A DNA stretch of 64,000 bases, taken from contig JAEWJZ010000025.1 in assembly GCA_023386315.1 (NCBI GenBank), positions 62,001 through 126,000 of the forward strand, in the 5' to 3' direction. This document shows, in pieces, positions 53,394 to 62,516 of this stretch (within the stretch, counting starts at the first letter, position 1; the number at the start of each line of letters is the position of its first letter). A program made the translations under genes and the position numbers. The stretch comes from Bacillota bacterium (lineage in GTDB: Bacteria; Bacillota; Clostridia; Lachnospirales; Lachnospiraceae). Under the pieces are notes generated by a model, which worked only from the letters and a program-made list of their open reading frames with translations, ran no database searches and was not told the DNA's origin.

Positions 53394-55877
53394 ATGAGAA
53401 AAAGGATAATAGACAAAACATTTGTAATGCGCATTGCATCCGAAGAAACATGGTATCCGGCAGCAGTGCCGGGCAGCGTTTATGGAGATCTTCTGGCCAA
53501 TGGGGTGATGGAAGATCCTTACTGGCGGGACAATGAGTTAAAGGCGCTGGAACTGATGAAGGAAGATTTCGAATACATGGGCGTCTTTGATGCGGATGAG
53601 GCGATCCTGGAGCAGGAAAAAATCTATCTTCACTTTAACGGGCTCGATACTCTGGCTGATGTATATTTGAATGGCACCTGGCTTGGAAGTGTAAATAACA
53701 TGCACCGGGAATGGGAGTTTGAAGTAACCGATGTGATTAAACGGACAGGGAATGAGCTTCGGATCATGTTTCATTCTCCCACCAGATACATAGAGGAAGA
53801 ATATCAAAAGGAAAAGATCGGTGGTTCCGAAGATGCCATGCGGGGCTTTTCCAAGCTGAGAAAGGCACATTGCATGTTTGGCTGGGACTGGGGTCCCAGA
53901 CTTCCTGATGCCGGTATCTGGAGAGAGATTTTTTTGACCGGCGTAACCGGTGCCCGTTTTAACAGCGTTTCTGTTCTGCAGCGCCATGAACAGGAAGGTG
54001 TTTATCTGGATTTTAAGGTTGTGGTGGACCGAATCAGTGATAACAGCCTGATTGACTGGAGGGAACATGCCAGGGAATTTATGAAAGATGGCTATACTCT
54101 GTGCGTTTCGGTTACAGACCTGGCAGATGGGAGCCGTACAGTACGTACCTTTGATGGAATGATAGAAGAGATTCTCATTGAAAACCCCAGACTCTGGTGG
54201 CCCAATGGGTATGGGGAGCAAAACCTCTATTCCATAATGGTTCAGCTTTTGAAAGATAATGAGGAGGTTGATTCCTGGGAAAAGAAGATAGGTCTTCGTA
54301 CGCTTACGGTACGAAGAACAAAGGATAAGTTTGGTGAATCCTTTGCACATGAAGTCAACGGAATCAGCTTTTTTGCAATGGGAGCCGATTATATTCCTGA
54401 GGACTGTATTTTAGGCAGATGCAGCGAAAAAAGAACAAGAGAGTTGTTAAACCAGTGCAGAGAAGCTAATTTTAATGTAATCCGGGTCTGGGGAGGCGGT
54501 CATTATCCCTTTGATGCATTTTGGGATATCTGCGATGAGCTTGGGCTGGTGGTGTGGCAGGATTTCATGTTTGCCTGTGCACATTATGATTTAACGGAAG
54601 AATTCGAGGAGAATGTCCGCAGGGAATTAATTGATAATATCAGAAGAATCCGCAGTCATCCCAGTCTCGGGCTCTGGTGCGGCAACAATGAGATGGAGAT
54701 GTTTACGGATACCGGGATCTGGGGGGGAACTCCCAGACAGAAAGCCGATTATATTAAGCTCTATGAATATATAATACCGAAGATCTTAAAGAAAGAGGAC
54801 CCACAGACTTTTTACTGGCCGGCCAGTCCCTCTTCCGGAGGCAGCTTTGATAATCCCAATGATGAAACCCGCGGAGATGTCCATTATTGGGATGTGTGGC
54901 ATGGGAATAAACCAATTACGGAGTATCGTAAATTCTATTTCCGGTATGTTTCAGAGTTTGGTTTTCAGTCATTTCCTTCTTTAAAGACAGTTGAGACATT
55001 TACGGAAAAAGATGACAGAAATATTTTTTCCTATGTTATGGAAAAGCATCAGCGCAATTCCTCGGCAAATGGAAAAATCATGAATTACATGGAGCAGACC
55101 TTTCTTTATCCGGGGGATTTCGACACGCTTCTTTATGCTTCCCAGCTTCTGCAGGCAGAGGCAATCCGTTATGGGGTGGAGCACTTTAGAAGAAACCGGG
55201 GACGCTGTATGGGAGCGATTGTATGGCAGCTTAATGACTGCTGGCCGGTTGCATCATGGTCTTCCATCGATTACTGTGGAAGGTGGAAAGCGCTTCATTA
55301 CTATGAAAAACGATTTTTTGCACCTCTCATGATTTCCTGTGAGGAAGAGGGGATTCTAACCCAGGATACCAACCCCAATGCCCAGCCTTATGAGGTGATG
55401 AAGTCCATACGCCTCTGCGCGGCCAATGAGACCAGGAAGGATGAAAGGGTGACAGCCATATGGGAGCTGAGAAAGAATACCGGAGAAATAGTAAAAAGCG
55501 GCCAGGAGGAATGCATGATACCAAAGCTTTCTTCCCTGTGGTTTGAAAAGGTTTCACTGCAGGAAGCAGACCTCTATGAGGATTATGTGAGTTTCAGGCT
55601 GGAACAGGAGAGGGAAATCCTGTCCCAGGGAACGGTTTTATTCTGTCCCCCAAAACACTACTGTTTTATCGATCCGCAGCTGACTGTCCGGTCAGATGGA
55701 GACTACCTGATTATAACAGCAAAAGCTTATGCCCGTTCCGTAGAGATCCGGAATAAGCAGGATGATCTGCTGCTTAGCGATAATTTCTTTGACATGAATC
55801 CAGGAGAACGAAAAGTCAGAATTTTAAAGGGAGTTCCGGAGGAGCTTACTGTGAGAAGCGTTTATAACATCCGATAA
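53394..55877 (+). CDS. GH2 beta-mannosidase
   Basis: 827 residues from the ATG after GGAAGGAGAATGG; earlier in-frame ATGs lie inside the ATPase gene. No signal peptide, so it acts in the cytoplasm. The GH2 mannosidase pattern is clear: AVPGSVYGDLLANGVMEDPYWRDNE at the start, MFGWDWGPRLPDAGIW, acid/base Glu433 in WCGNNEME and nucleophile Glu521 in VSEFGFQSFPS. It removes beta-mannose from the non-reducing end of imported manno-oligosaccharides. The length matches the family (~800-850). Confidence 0.9.
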   Translation: MRKRIIDKTFVMRIASEETWYPAAVPGSVYGDLLANGVMEDPYWRDNELKALELMKEDFEYMGVFDADEAILEQEKIYLHFNGLDTLADVYLNGTWLGSVNNMHREWEFEVTDVIKRTGNELRIMFHSPTRYIEEEYQKEKIGGSEDAMRGFSKLRKAHCMFGWDWGPRLPDAGIWREIFLTGVTGARFNSVSVLQRHEQEGVYLDFKVVVDRISDNSLIDWREHAREFMKDGYTLCVSVTDLADGSRTVRTFDGMIEEILIENPRLWWPNGYGEQNLYSIMVQLLKDNEEVDSWEKKIGLRTLTVRRTKDKFGESFAHEVNGISFFAMGADYIPEDCILGRCSEKRTRELLNQCREANFNVIRVWGGGHYPFDAFWDICDELGLVVWQDFMFACAHYDLTEEFEENVRRELIDNIRRIRSHPSLGLWCGNNEMEMFTDTGIWGGTPRQKADYIKLYEYIIPKILKKEDPQTFYWPASPSSGGSFDNPNDETRGDVHYWDVWHGNKPITEYRKFYFRYVSEFGFQSFPSLKTVETFTEKDDRNIFSYVMEKHQRNSSANGKIMNYMEQTFLYPGDFDTLLYASQLLQAEAIRYGVEHFRRNRGRCMGAIVWQLNDCWPVASWSSIDYCGRWKALHYYEKRFFAPLMISCEEEGILTQDTNPNAQPYEVMKSIRLCAANETRKDERVTAIWELRKNTGEIVKSGQEECMIPKLSSLWFEKVSLQEADLYEDYVSFRLEQEREILSQGTVLFCPPKHYCFIDPQLTVRSDGDYLIITAKAYARSVEIRNKQDDLLLSDNFFDMNPGERKVRILKGVPEELTVRSVYNIR

Positions 55878-55908
55878 CAATTAATCAGAATAGAAGGGGT
55901 AGATAAAA

Positions 55909-58176
55909 ATGGAGATTGAAAAGATAATTGGGGAGCTTACATTGGAGGAGAAGGCAGGATTGTGTTCGGGAGCGGATTTCTGGCATACAAAGACAGTGGA
56001 ACGCCTGAATATTCCGGCCTCCATGGTGAGTGACGGCCCCCACGGATTAAGAAAGCAGGACGAAAAAAGTGATCACCTTGGAGTTAATGACAGTATAAAA
56101 GCAGTCTGCTTTCCTACCGCATGTGCAACTGCCTCCTCCTTTGACCGGGAACTGCTCACAAGTCTTGGTAAGGCATTGGGGGAAGAGTGTCAGGCGGAGA
56201 ATATCAGTGTCATTCTGGGACCGGCTGTAAACATCAAGCGTTCGCCTTTGTGCGGCAGAAATTTTGAATATTTTTCAGAGGATCCATACCTTGCTGGCGA
56301 AATGGCAGGAAGCCATATTAAAGGAGTCCAGAGTAAACAGGTGGGAACCAGTTTAAAACATTTTCTTGCCAATAACCAGGAGCACAGGCGTATGACTTCT
56401 GATTCTGTTATAGATGAAAGAACATTACGGGAGATCTACCTGGCTGCATTTGAAGGAGCTGTGAAATCTGCAAAGCCCTGGACGGTGATGTGTTCTTATA
56501 ATAAAATAAACGGAACTTACGCATCGGAAAATAAACGCTATCTGACGGATATTTTGAGAGATGAATGGGGCTTTGACGGCTATGTTATGAGTGACTGGGG
56601 AGCTGTCAATGACCGCGTGGCAGGAGTCGAGGCAGGACTTGATTTAGAGATGCCTTCATCAGGAGGAATCAATGATACACTTTTGATAGAGGCAGTGAGA
56701 GAGGGAAGGCTGAAAGAAGAAATTCTTGACCAGGCAGTCGCCAGAATTCTGACGATTGCAGACCGCTTTTTAAAGAACCGGAAGCCAGAAACAATGTGGG
56801 ATAAGGATGCCCATCATGAACTTGCGAGAAAGATGGAGGGAGAGTGCGCAGTTCTCTTGAAAAATGAAGGAATCCTTCCTATTTCTGATTCCGATGATGT
56901 GGCATTTATCGGCTATTTTGCTGCTCATCCAAGATATCAGGGAGGTGGCAGCTCTCACATTAACTCTACAAGAGTGGAGTCTGCTTTGGAGGCAGCCAAA
57001 GATAAGGGGGTAATTTATGCCCAGGGATATGAGATTGATGTAGATGAGGTCAACAAAGCCATGTTGGAGGAAGCGGTAGAAGCGGCAAAGAAAGTAAAAA
57101 CAGCCGTTATTTTTGCAGGACTTCCCGATTCCTTTGAATCGGAAGGCTATGACAGAACCCATATGGGTATGCCGGAATGCCAGAATGTCTTAATCGAGGC
57201 AGTGGCAGCCGTTCAACCCAATACCGTGGTGGTTCTTCACAATGGTTCTCCCGTGGAGATGCCCTGGATTGACAGGGTAAAAGGAGTACTGGAAGCGTAT
57301 TTAGGCGGTCAGGCGGTTGGCGGAGCTGTTGTTGACATTTTATACGGTCATGTAAATCCAAGCGGAAAACTGGCTGAATCGTTTCCGCATAAGCTGGAGG
57401 ATAATCCGTCCTATCTTTATTACGGAGGAGAGAAAGATGTGACAGAATACCGGGAAGGCGTATTTGTAGGATACCGGTATTACGATAAAAAGAATATGGA
57501 AGTGCTGTTCCCGTTTGGCCATGGATTAAGTTATACGACTTTTGAATACAGCAATATGAAGGCAGATAAATCATCTGTGAAAGATGATGATGCTGTGACC
57601 ATTTCACTTGATGTAACCAACACCGGTAAAGTAAAGGGCAAAGAGGTGGTGCAGATTTACGTGGAAGCGCTGGAAAGTCAGGTTATCCGCCCTGTGAGAG
57701 AGCTGCGTGAATTTGCAAAGATTGAATTGGAGCCAGGAGAAACAAAGACAGTTACCTTTACTCTTGGTAAACGTGCTTTTTCCTACTATCATGTGGGATT
57801 AAAAGACTGGTTTGCAGAAGCGGGTACCTATCTCATACATGCAGGCTCCTCGTCCAGGGATCTTCGCCAAAAAGTAAGCGTGAAGGCAGAATCTACGGTG
57901 AAGGAACCGGTAATTTACCATTTAAACAGCACTATAGGGGATATTTTGTCAGATCCGGATGCTGCGGAGATAATCAAACCTCTTATTGAACGTTATAAAA
58001 AAGGAAGTGCAATTGGAAATTCTGACGGAGATGCTGCAAAATCTGCAATTTCACAACAGATGGACGACGCCATGTTCCGATATATACCTCTCCGCCAGAT
58101 CTTAAGTTTTGCTCCCGATGTCAGTTCTGTAAAAGAATTAAATGAATTAGTAGAACGGATTAATGAAAAGATATAG
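55909..58176 (+). CDS. GH3 beta-glucosidase-like enzyme
   Basis: 755 residues, cytoplasmic. Nucleophile Asp229 lies in VMSDWGAVND. The N-terminal barrel has LCSGADFWHT, VSDGPHGLRKQ and KHFLANNQEHRR; the second domain follows, then a fibronectin III-like C-terminal domain (~565-640; VTNTGKVKGKEVVQIYV). An extra ~90-residue tail follows. It could trim beta-glucose from gluco-mannooligosaccharides next to the mannosidase; a beta-xylosidase or other GH3 activity cannot be excluded. Last gene of the operon. Confidence 0.87.
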   Translation: MEIEKIIGELTLEEKAGLCSGADFWHTKTVERLNIPASMVSDGPHGLRKQDEKSDHLGVNDSIKAVCFPTACATASSFDRELLTSLGKALGEECQAENISVILGPAVNIKRSPLCGRNFEYFSEDPYLAGEMAGSHIKGVQSKQVGTSLKHFLANNQEHRRMTSDSVIDERTLREIYLAAFEGAVKSAKPWTVMCSYNKINGTYASENKRYLTDILRDEWGFDGYVMSDWGAVNDRVAGVEAGLDLEMPSSGGINDTLLIEAVREGRLKEEILDQAVARILTIADRFLKNRKPETMWDKDAHHELARKMEGECAVLLKNEGILPISDSDDVAFIGYFAAHPRYQGGGSSHINSTRVESALEAAKDKGVIYAQGYEIDVDEVNKAMLEEAVEAAKKVKTAVIFAGLPDSFESEGYDRTHMGMPECQNVLIEAVAAVQPNTVVVLHNGSPVEMPWIDRVKGVLEAYLGGQAVGGAVVDILYGHVNPSGKLAESFPHKLEDNPSYLYYGGEKDVTEYREGVFVGYRYYDKKNMEVLFPFGHGLSYTTFEYSNMKADKSSVKDDDAVTISLDVTNTGKVKGKEVVQIYVEALESQVIRPVRELREFAKIELEPGETKTVTFTLGKRAFSYYHVGLKDWFAEAGTYLIHAGSSSRDLRQKVSVKAESTVKEPVIYHLNSTIGDILSDPDAAEIIKPLIERYKKGSAIGNSDGDAAKSAISQQMDDAMFRYIPLRQILSFAPDVSSVKELNELVERINEKI

Positions 58177-58203
58177 CACCATTGTTAAATAACATTGAGG
58201 AAG

Positions 58204-58235
58204 AGACGAGCATGAATTGTGCCCGTCTTTTCTTG
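58204..58235 (+). terminator. Rho-independent terminator after the GH3 gene
   Basis: AGACGAGCA/TGCCCGTCT pair with one mismatch around a seven-base loop, followed by a TTTTCTT tail. Confidence 0.75.
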
Positions 58236-58369
58236 ATTTCCCGGTTGCCATTGAATTGTATGATTTGATTTGGTATGCTGATAATTATATAAGATTGTCA
58301 GCTTAAATCTATTCGAACAATTGTAATAATATTAAGTTCGTGATACGGTATGGCAGAACGGAGACTACT

Positions 58370-59278
58370 ATGGAAAATATGTTGTATATGAAAGATAATA
58401 TGGATTCGCCCAATTACGAAGTATTTTATAAGGATAATATCCCTTCTGTGGATCATCCTCTCCATTACCATGATTTTCTGGAAATATATTATCATGCTGA
58501 GGGAGACTGCGATTATATCATTGACAGCCGTATCTATACCCTGAAGCATGGAGATATCGTATTGATCAATAATCAGCGTTTACACCGGGCAGTTATAAAG
58601 GATATGACAAAACCGTACCGGCGGTTTGTCTTATGGCTGGAATATAATTATATTGAAACATTGCTGGGCGGAAAAATTGAATATAATAATATGATAGGAA
58701 GGGAAAGCAAGACAGAGGTATTCCGGCTTCCCAGACAGCAGAGTGAAGAGATCGAATCCATTTTCAGAAAGATGTGCAAGGAGAGCGAGGTAACAGATTT
58801 CGCCAGCGCCTGTCTTCAGGAGAGCTATTTAAGGCAGCTGCTTTTGCTCCTTTGCCGATACAGTCAGAATTTTCAGTCAGTTGAAGAGACTACTTTTGAA
58901 AATGACGAAATGATTCAATGTATTATGGATTATATTGACCAGCATTATATGGAACCTATTACTTTGGATATGATTGCAAAGCATTTTTTTATGAATAAAT
59001 ATCACCTGATGAGAAAATTTAAAAAACATACCCGAATGACCATTATGGATTACTGTAAAAAGCGGCGTCTGATTATTGCAAGAAATTATCTGATGGAAGG
59101 GGCAAGAATACAAGATATCTATAAACTAAGCGGGTTTGATGATTATTCTAACTTTTTCAGGGCATTTAAATCTGCGTACCAAATGTCCCCCAGAGACTAT
59201 AAGAACTATATGATCCAAAGCCATAACAGTACCATACAGCTGGCGGTGGACCGCGATCAGATTAATAAGAAACATTAA
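58370..59278 (+). CDS. AraC-family regulator with cupin sensor
   Basis: 302 residues from the ATG behind CGGAG; a GTG 30 bases earlier lacks a site. The N-terminal half is a cupin (HPLHYHDFLEIYYHAEGDCDYII; LKHGDIVLINNQRLHRAV) that should bind a sugar. The C-terminal ~100 residues are the AraC double helix-turn-helix (LDMIAKHFFMNKYHLMRKFKK; IQDIYKLSGFDDYSNFFRAFK). It faces the same way as the importer genes downstream and probably activates them through the dyad at 59293. Confidence 0.9.
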   Translation: MENMLYMKDNMDSPNYEVFYKDNIPSVDHPLHYHDFLEIYYHAEGDCDYIIDSRIYTLKHGDIVLINNQRLHRAVIKDMTKPYRRFVLWLEYNYIETLLGGKIEYNNMIGRESKTEVFRLPRQQSEEIESIFRKMCKESEVTDFASACLQESYLRQLLLLLCRYSQNFQSVEETTFENDEMIQCIMDYIDQHYMEPITLDMIAKHFFMNKYHLMRKFKKHTRMTIMDYCKKRRLIIARNYLMEGARIQDIYKLSGFDDYSNFFRAFKSAYQMSPRDYKNYMIQSHNSTIQLAVDRDQINKKH

Positions 59279-59292
59279 AGTCAGAAATTGTC

Positions 59293-59351
59293 AACATTTG
59301 CAATGTTCACGCCAGTTTTCGTTATTTATTCTGGATTCATAATGTTATAAT
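59293..59351 (+). promoter_or_regulatory. Activator-type promoter with upstream dyad for the second sugar importer
   Basis: A perfect dyad AACATT-tgc-AATGTT is centred about 58 bases before the expected transcription start of a promoter with a consensus -10 TATAAT (59346) but no recognisable -35. This layout fits a gene that needs an activator, most likely the AraC protein encoded just upstream. Confidence 0.55.
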
Positions 59352-59419
59352 TTATACAAGAGATTGTAATGGATCTCAGAGAAAAATGGCAATATGTACA
59401 ATGAGAAGGAGGATTATTT

Positions 59420-60766
59420 ATGAAAAAGGCTATTAGTTTTTTATTGGCTGGTGTTATGGCAGCATCCTTGACTGCCTGCTCCGGTTCCGTGAAAGAAACG
59501 GCTCCTGCAAAACAGGAAGATGCAAAAGCAACAGAACAAACCAGTGAGAGCAAAGGAAGCGGGGAAAAAGTGGAGATTAGTTTCCTTGTAACAAAACCGG
59601 AAATTGTTCCCCAGTTCGAAGAGACATTCAAACGTTATACAGAATCTCACCCCAATGTGACAATTACTGCAATTCCATTGTCAGGACAGACGATATACGA
59701 AAAACTCACATCCCTATATGCATCTGGGAATGCACCTACGATCACAATGGTAGGAGGACCGGAATTTACATCCTTTAAAGATAATTTCTTAGATATTACG
59801 GATACCGATTTTGCTAAAAAGGTTTATAGCTGGGCACAGGATAAGACGAAATCAGACGGAAAAGTTCTTGCTGTTCCCACAACCGCTGAAGGCATCGGCA
59901 TTATGTATAACAAAAAAGTAATTGAGGCAGCTACTGGAAAAGAGTTTGATCCATCCTCCATTAAATCAAGAAAAGATTTCGCACAGCTTTTAGAAGAGAT
60001 TTCAAAGACTGAGTATGCACCAGTTCAGATCACCAATAAGGACTGGCTGTTAGGCTCTCATCTGACTTCTGTTTTATATGGCGCAGTAAGTAAGAATTAT
60101 GATGAGAGACAGGCTGTCATTGAGGCATGCCGCAAGGGAGAATACAATTTTGCTGACAGCCAGGTGTTTAACAATTGGATGGATACCTTTGATCTTCTTA
60201 TGAAATACAACAAATACGCCAAGGCACCACTTGCTAATGCTTATGAGGATGATCAGTTAACAATGGCAAGTGATGAAGTTGCATTCTGGCCTATCGGTAA
60301 TTATATTTATCCAAACATTGTAGATATTAACCCGGATGCCCAGGTTGGCCTGATGCCTTATCCAATGGGAGATGATGAAGCAGCTGTTGGAAATAAGGAA
60401 ATTGTATTATCTTATTCCATGTTTGCCATTGATGCAAAGCAGTCCAAACCGGAACAGCAGGCAGCAGCCATCGATTTCTTTAACTGGCTGGTTACTTCCA
60501 AAGATGGTCAGGATTCCTATGTTAACACACTTATGTTTGTACCGATTTTTGAAGGTTTTGAGATACAGCCCACCAATCCGGTAGCAAAGCAGATTGTTTC
60601 TTATATGGAACAGGGAAATACTCTGGAGAGAATGAGCGATTATTTCCCAGCTGGTGTTATGAATCAGTTTGGTGCAACCATGCAGCAATATCTGGATGGA
60701 AAAATAACCAGAGCCGATGTTGCCAATCAGTTTAAGGATAAATGGGTGGAATTCTCCAAGAAATAA
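59420..60766 (+). CDS. Sugar ABC transporter substrate-binding lipoprotein (CUT1 family, second locus)
   Basis: 448 residues. Signal peptide ends in ASLTAC (Cys20). The mature protein is a family 1 binding fold (VEISFLVTKPEIVPQFEETFKRYTE; MASDEVAFWPIGNYIYPNIVD; AIDFFNWLVTSKDGQDSYVN). It is homologous to the binding protein at 7103 but diverged through most of its length. It heads importer genes plus a GH13_18 phosphorylase. Its ligand should be the disaccharide or glucoside used by that phosphorylase, which need not be sucrose. Confidence 0.9.
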   Translation: MKKAISFLLAGVMAASLTACSGSVKETAPAKQEDAKATEQTSESKGSGEKVEISFLVTKPEIVPQFEETFKRYTESHPNVTITAIPLSGQTIYEKLTSLYASGNAPTITMVGGPEFTSFKDNFLDITDTDFAKKVYSWAQDKTKSDGKVLAVPTTAEGIGIMYNKKVIEAATGKEFDPSSIKSRKDFAQLLEEISKTEYAPVQITNKDWLLGSHLTSVLYGAVSKNYDERQAVIEACRKGEYNFADSQVFNNWMDTFDLLMKYNKYAKAPLANAYEDDQLTMASDEVAFWPIGNYIYPNIVDINPDAQVGLMPYPMGDDEAAVGNKEIVLSYSMFAIDAKQSKPEQQAAAIDFFNWLVTSKDGQDSYVNTLMFVPIFEGFEIQPTNPVAKQIVSYMEQGNTLERMSDYFPAGVMNQFGATMQQYLDGKITRADVANQFKDKWVEFSKK

Positions 60767-60786
60767 AAGATGAAATGGGAGATATT

Positions 60787-61677
60787 ATGTATAAAGAAAA
60801 ATCAAATTTGAAAAGTTTTCAGGTTTTTGCTACATTTGGGTTAATCCCTCTGTTGGTTTTTGGTATCGTAGTACTCATCCCTTTCTTTTCCGGTCTGTTT
60901 TTATCGCTTACGAATTGGAATGGTTCCTTAGACGGCAAAATTGAGTTTATAGGAATCGGAAATTATATTTCAGCAGTCAGGGACCCCGCATTCTGGGGTT
61001 CCCTGGGTAAAACGTTTTATTATGTTTTCTTTGTTATGATCTTAACAAATACATCTGCTTTTTTATTCGGTTTGCTGGTAACCAGCGGTATGAAGGGACA
61101 GAATTTTTACAGAGCGGGGTATTTTACGCCTAATCTGATCGGCGGCGTGATTTTAGGATATATCTGGCAGTTCATCTTCTCCAGAGTATTTGTTTATTTC
61201 GGTACAAAAACCGGAATCCCATTTTTTGAAATCAGCTGGCTGACAGAACCTCACGCAGCTTTATGGGCACTGATCATCGTGGGTGTCTGGCAGAATGCCG
61301 GTTATATGATGTTAATTTATATTGCGGGCTTTGTTGGAATTGATAAAAGTCTGATTGAAGCGGCGCGAATGGATGGGGCGAGCCCCCTTCAGATGCTTCA
61401 GAAAATAAAGATACCCATGATGGTGCCGGCATTTACCATCACGCTGTTTCTCACACTTAGAAAGGCATTTATGGTTTATGATGTGAACTTATCCCTGACA
61501 AAGGGAGGGCCTTACAACACCACGGAGCTGATTTCCATGCATGTCTACAATGAAGCATTCTTAAACCAGAACATGGGTCCTGGTCAGGCAAAGGCATTTT
61601 TGCTGTTTATTCTGGTCGCTGTTATTGCGGTTGCCCAGGTAGCAGTTTTAAAGAAGAAGGAGGTTGATGCCATATGA
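60787..61677 (+). CDS. Sugar ABC transporter permease, MsmF/MalF type (second locus)
   Basis: 296 residues from the ATG behind GGGAG; earlier in-frame starts overlap the binding-protein gene. Six helices, beginning LIPLLVFGIVVLIPFFSGLFLSLTNWNG, and the EAA loop LIEAARMDGASPLQMLQKIKIPM. It keeps MKGQNFYRAGYFTPNLIGG in common with the permease at 8487, marking the two loci as paralogous. Overlaps the next permease. Confidence 0.9.
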   Translation: MYKEKSNLKSFQVFATFGLIPLLVFGIVVLIPFFSGLFLSLTNWNGSLDGKIEFIGIGNYISAVRDPAFWGSLGKTFYYVFFVMILTNTSAFLFGLLVTSGMKGQNFYRAGYFTPNLIGGVILGYIWQFIFSRVFVYFGTKTGIPFFEISWLTEPHAALWALIIVGVWQNAGYMMLIYIAGFVGIDKSLIEAARMDGASPLQMLQKIKIPMMVPAFTITLFLTLRKAFMVYDVNLSLTKGGPYNTTELISMHVYNEAFLNQNMGPGQAKAFLLFILVAVIAVAQVAVLKKKEVDAI

Positions 61678-62501
61678 TGACACAAAGAAGAATCAACTCC
61701 CTGATAAAACAGTTGTTTGCTATTCTGTTTTTAATTTTTATGCTTTTACCTTTCTTTCTTGTCCTGATTAATGCATTAAAACCAAGAATTGAAATTATTA
61801 AAAACCCCATGGCGCTTCCCCATGCCCTGTCACTGGCCAATTTTACAAAAGCCTGGGTGACCATGAAATTCGGAACGGTACTGATGAATACCGCTTATAT
61901 CACGGCATTTTCTCAGATTCTGCTGATTGTATTTGGTGCAATGCTTTCTTATATGCTGGTTCGCTGGGATTTTAAAGCCAACAAAATTATTTTTACAGTA
62001 TTAATCTGTGCCATGATTATACCGTTTCAGTCATTAATGATTCCGTTTGTCAGTATTTTTGGAAAACTGGGACTTATGAACAGCCGGACAGCCCTGATAT
62101 TTTTCTACATGGGCTTTGGTATGCCTATGACTACGTTTATGTATCACGGCTTTATGAAAGGCATATCAAGAGAGATGGAGGAAGCGGCCCTGATTGATGG
62201 CTGTTCCCATTTTTACTGCTTCTGGAAAATCGTATTTCCTAATTTAAAGCCAATTACAACCACAATATTAATTGTTAATATATTATGGATCTGGAATGAT
62301 TTTCTTCTTCCTTCTTTAGTTCTCATCAAAGATAAGAACAGGACAATTCCACTTTCCACATTCTATTTCTTTGGTGAATATACCGCGGAACTGGGTCTGG
62401 CAATGGCTGCTTTAATTTTAAGTGTTTTGCCTGTTGTTGTGATTTATCTTTTCCTTCAGAAGCAGATTGTGACAGGGGTCATGGATGGGGCTATTAAATA
62501 A
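61674..62501 (+). CDS. Sugar ABC transporter permease, MsmG/MalG type (second locus)
   Basis: 275 residues. Starts in the ATGATGA overlap with the previous stop behind AAGGAGG; the second ATG three bases later is equally possible. The EAA loop is EMEEAALIDGCSHFYCFWKIVFPNL. The C-terminus FLQKQIVTGVMDGAIK resembles the permease at 9368. It completes the channel; the ATPase is encoded elsewhere. Confidence 0.9.
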   Translation: MMTQRRINSLIKQLFAILFLIFMLLPFFLVLINALKPRIEIIKNPMALPHALSLANFTKAWVTMKFGTVLMNTAYITAFSQILLIVFGAMLSYMLVRWDFKANKIIFTVLICAMIIPFQSLMIPFVSIFGKLGLMNSRTALIFFYMGFGMPMTTFMYHGFMKGISREMEEAALIDGCSHFYCFWKIVFPNLKPITTTILIVNILWIWNDFLLPSLVLIKDKNRTIPLSTFYFFGEYTAELGLAMAALILSVLPVVVIYLFLQKQIVTGVMDGAIK

Positions 62502-62516
62502 TGGAGGTAAGCTGAC

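Noticed and set aside
53538..54350. 270-codon minus-strand frame
   Set aside because: It lies wholly inside the beta-mannosidase gene, which has all family motifs; this is a shadow frame.
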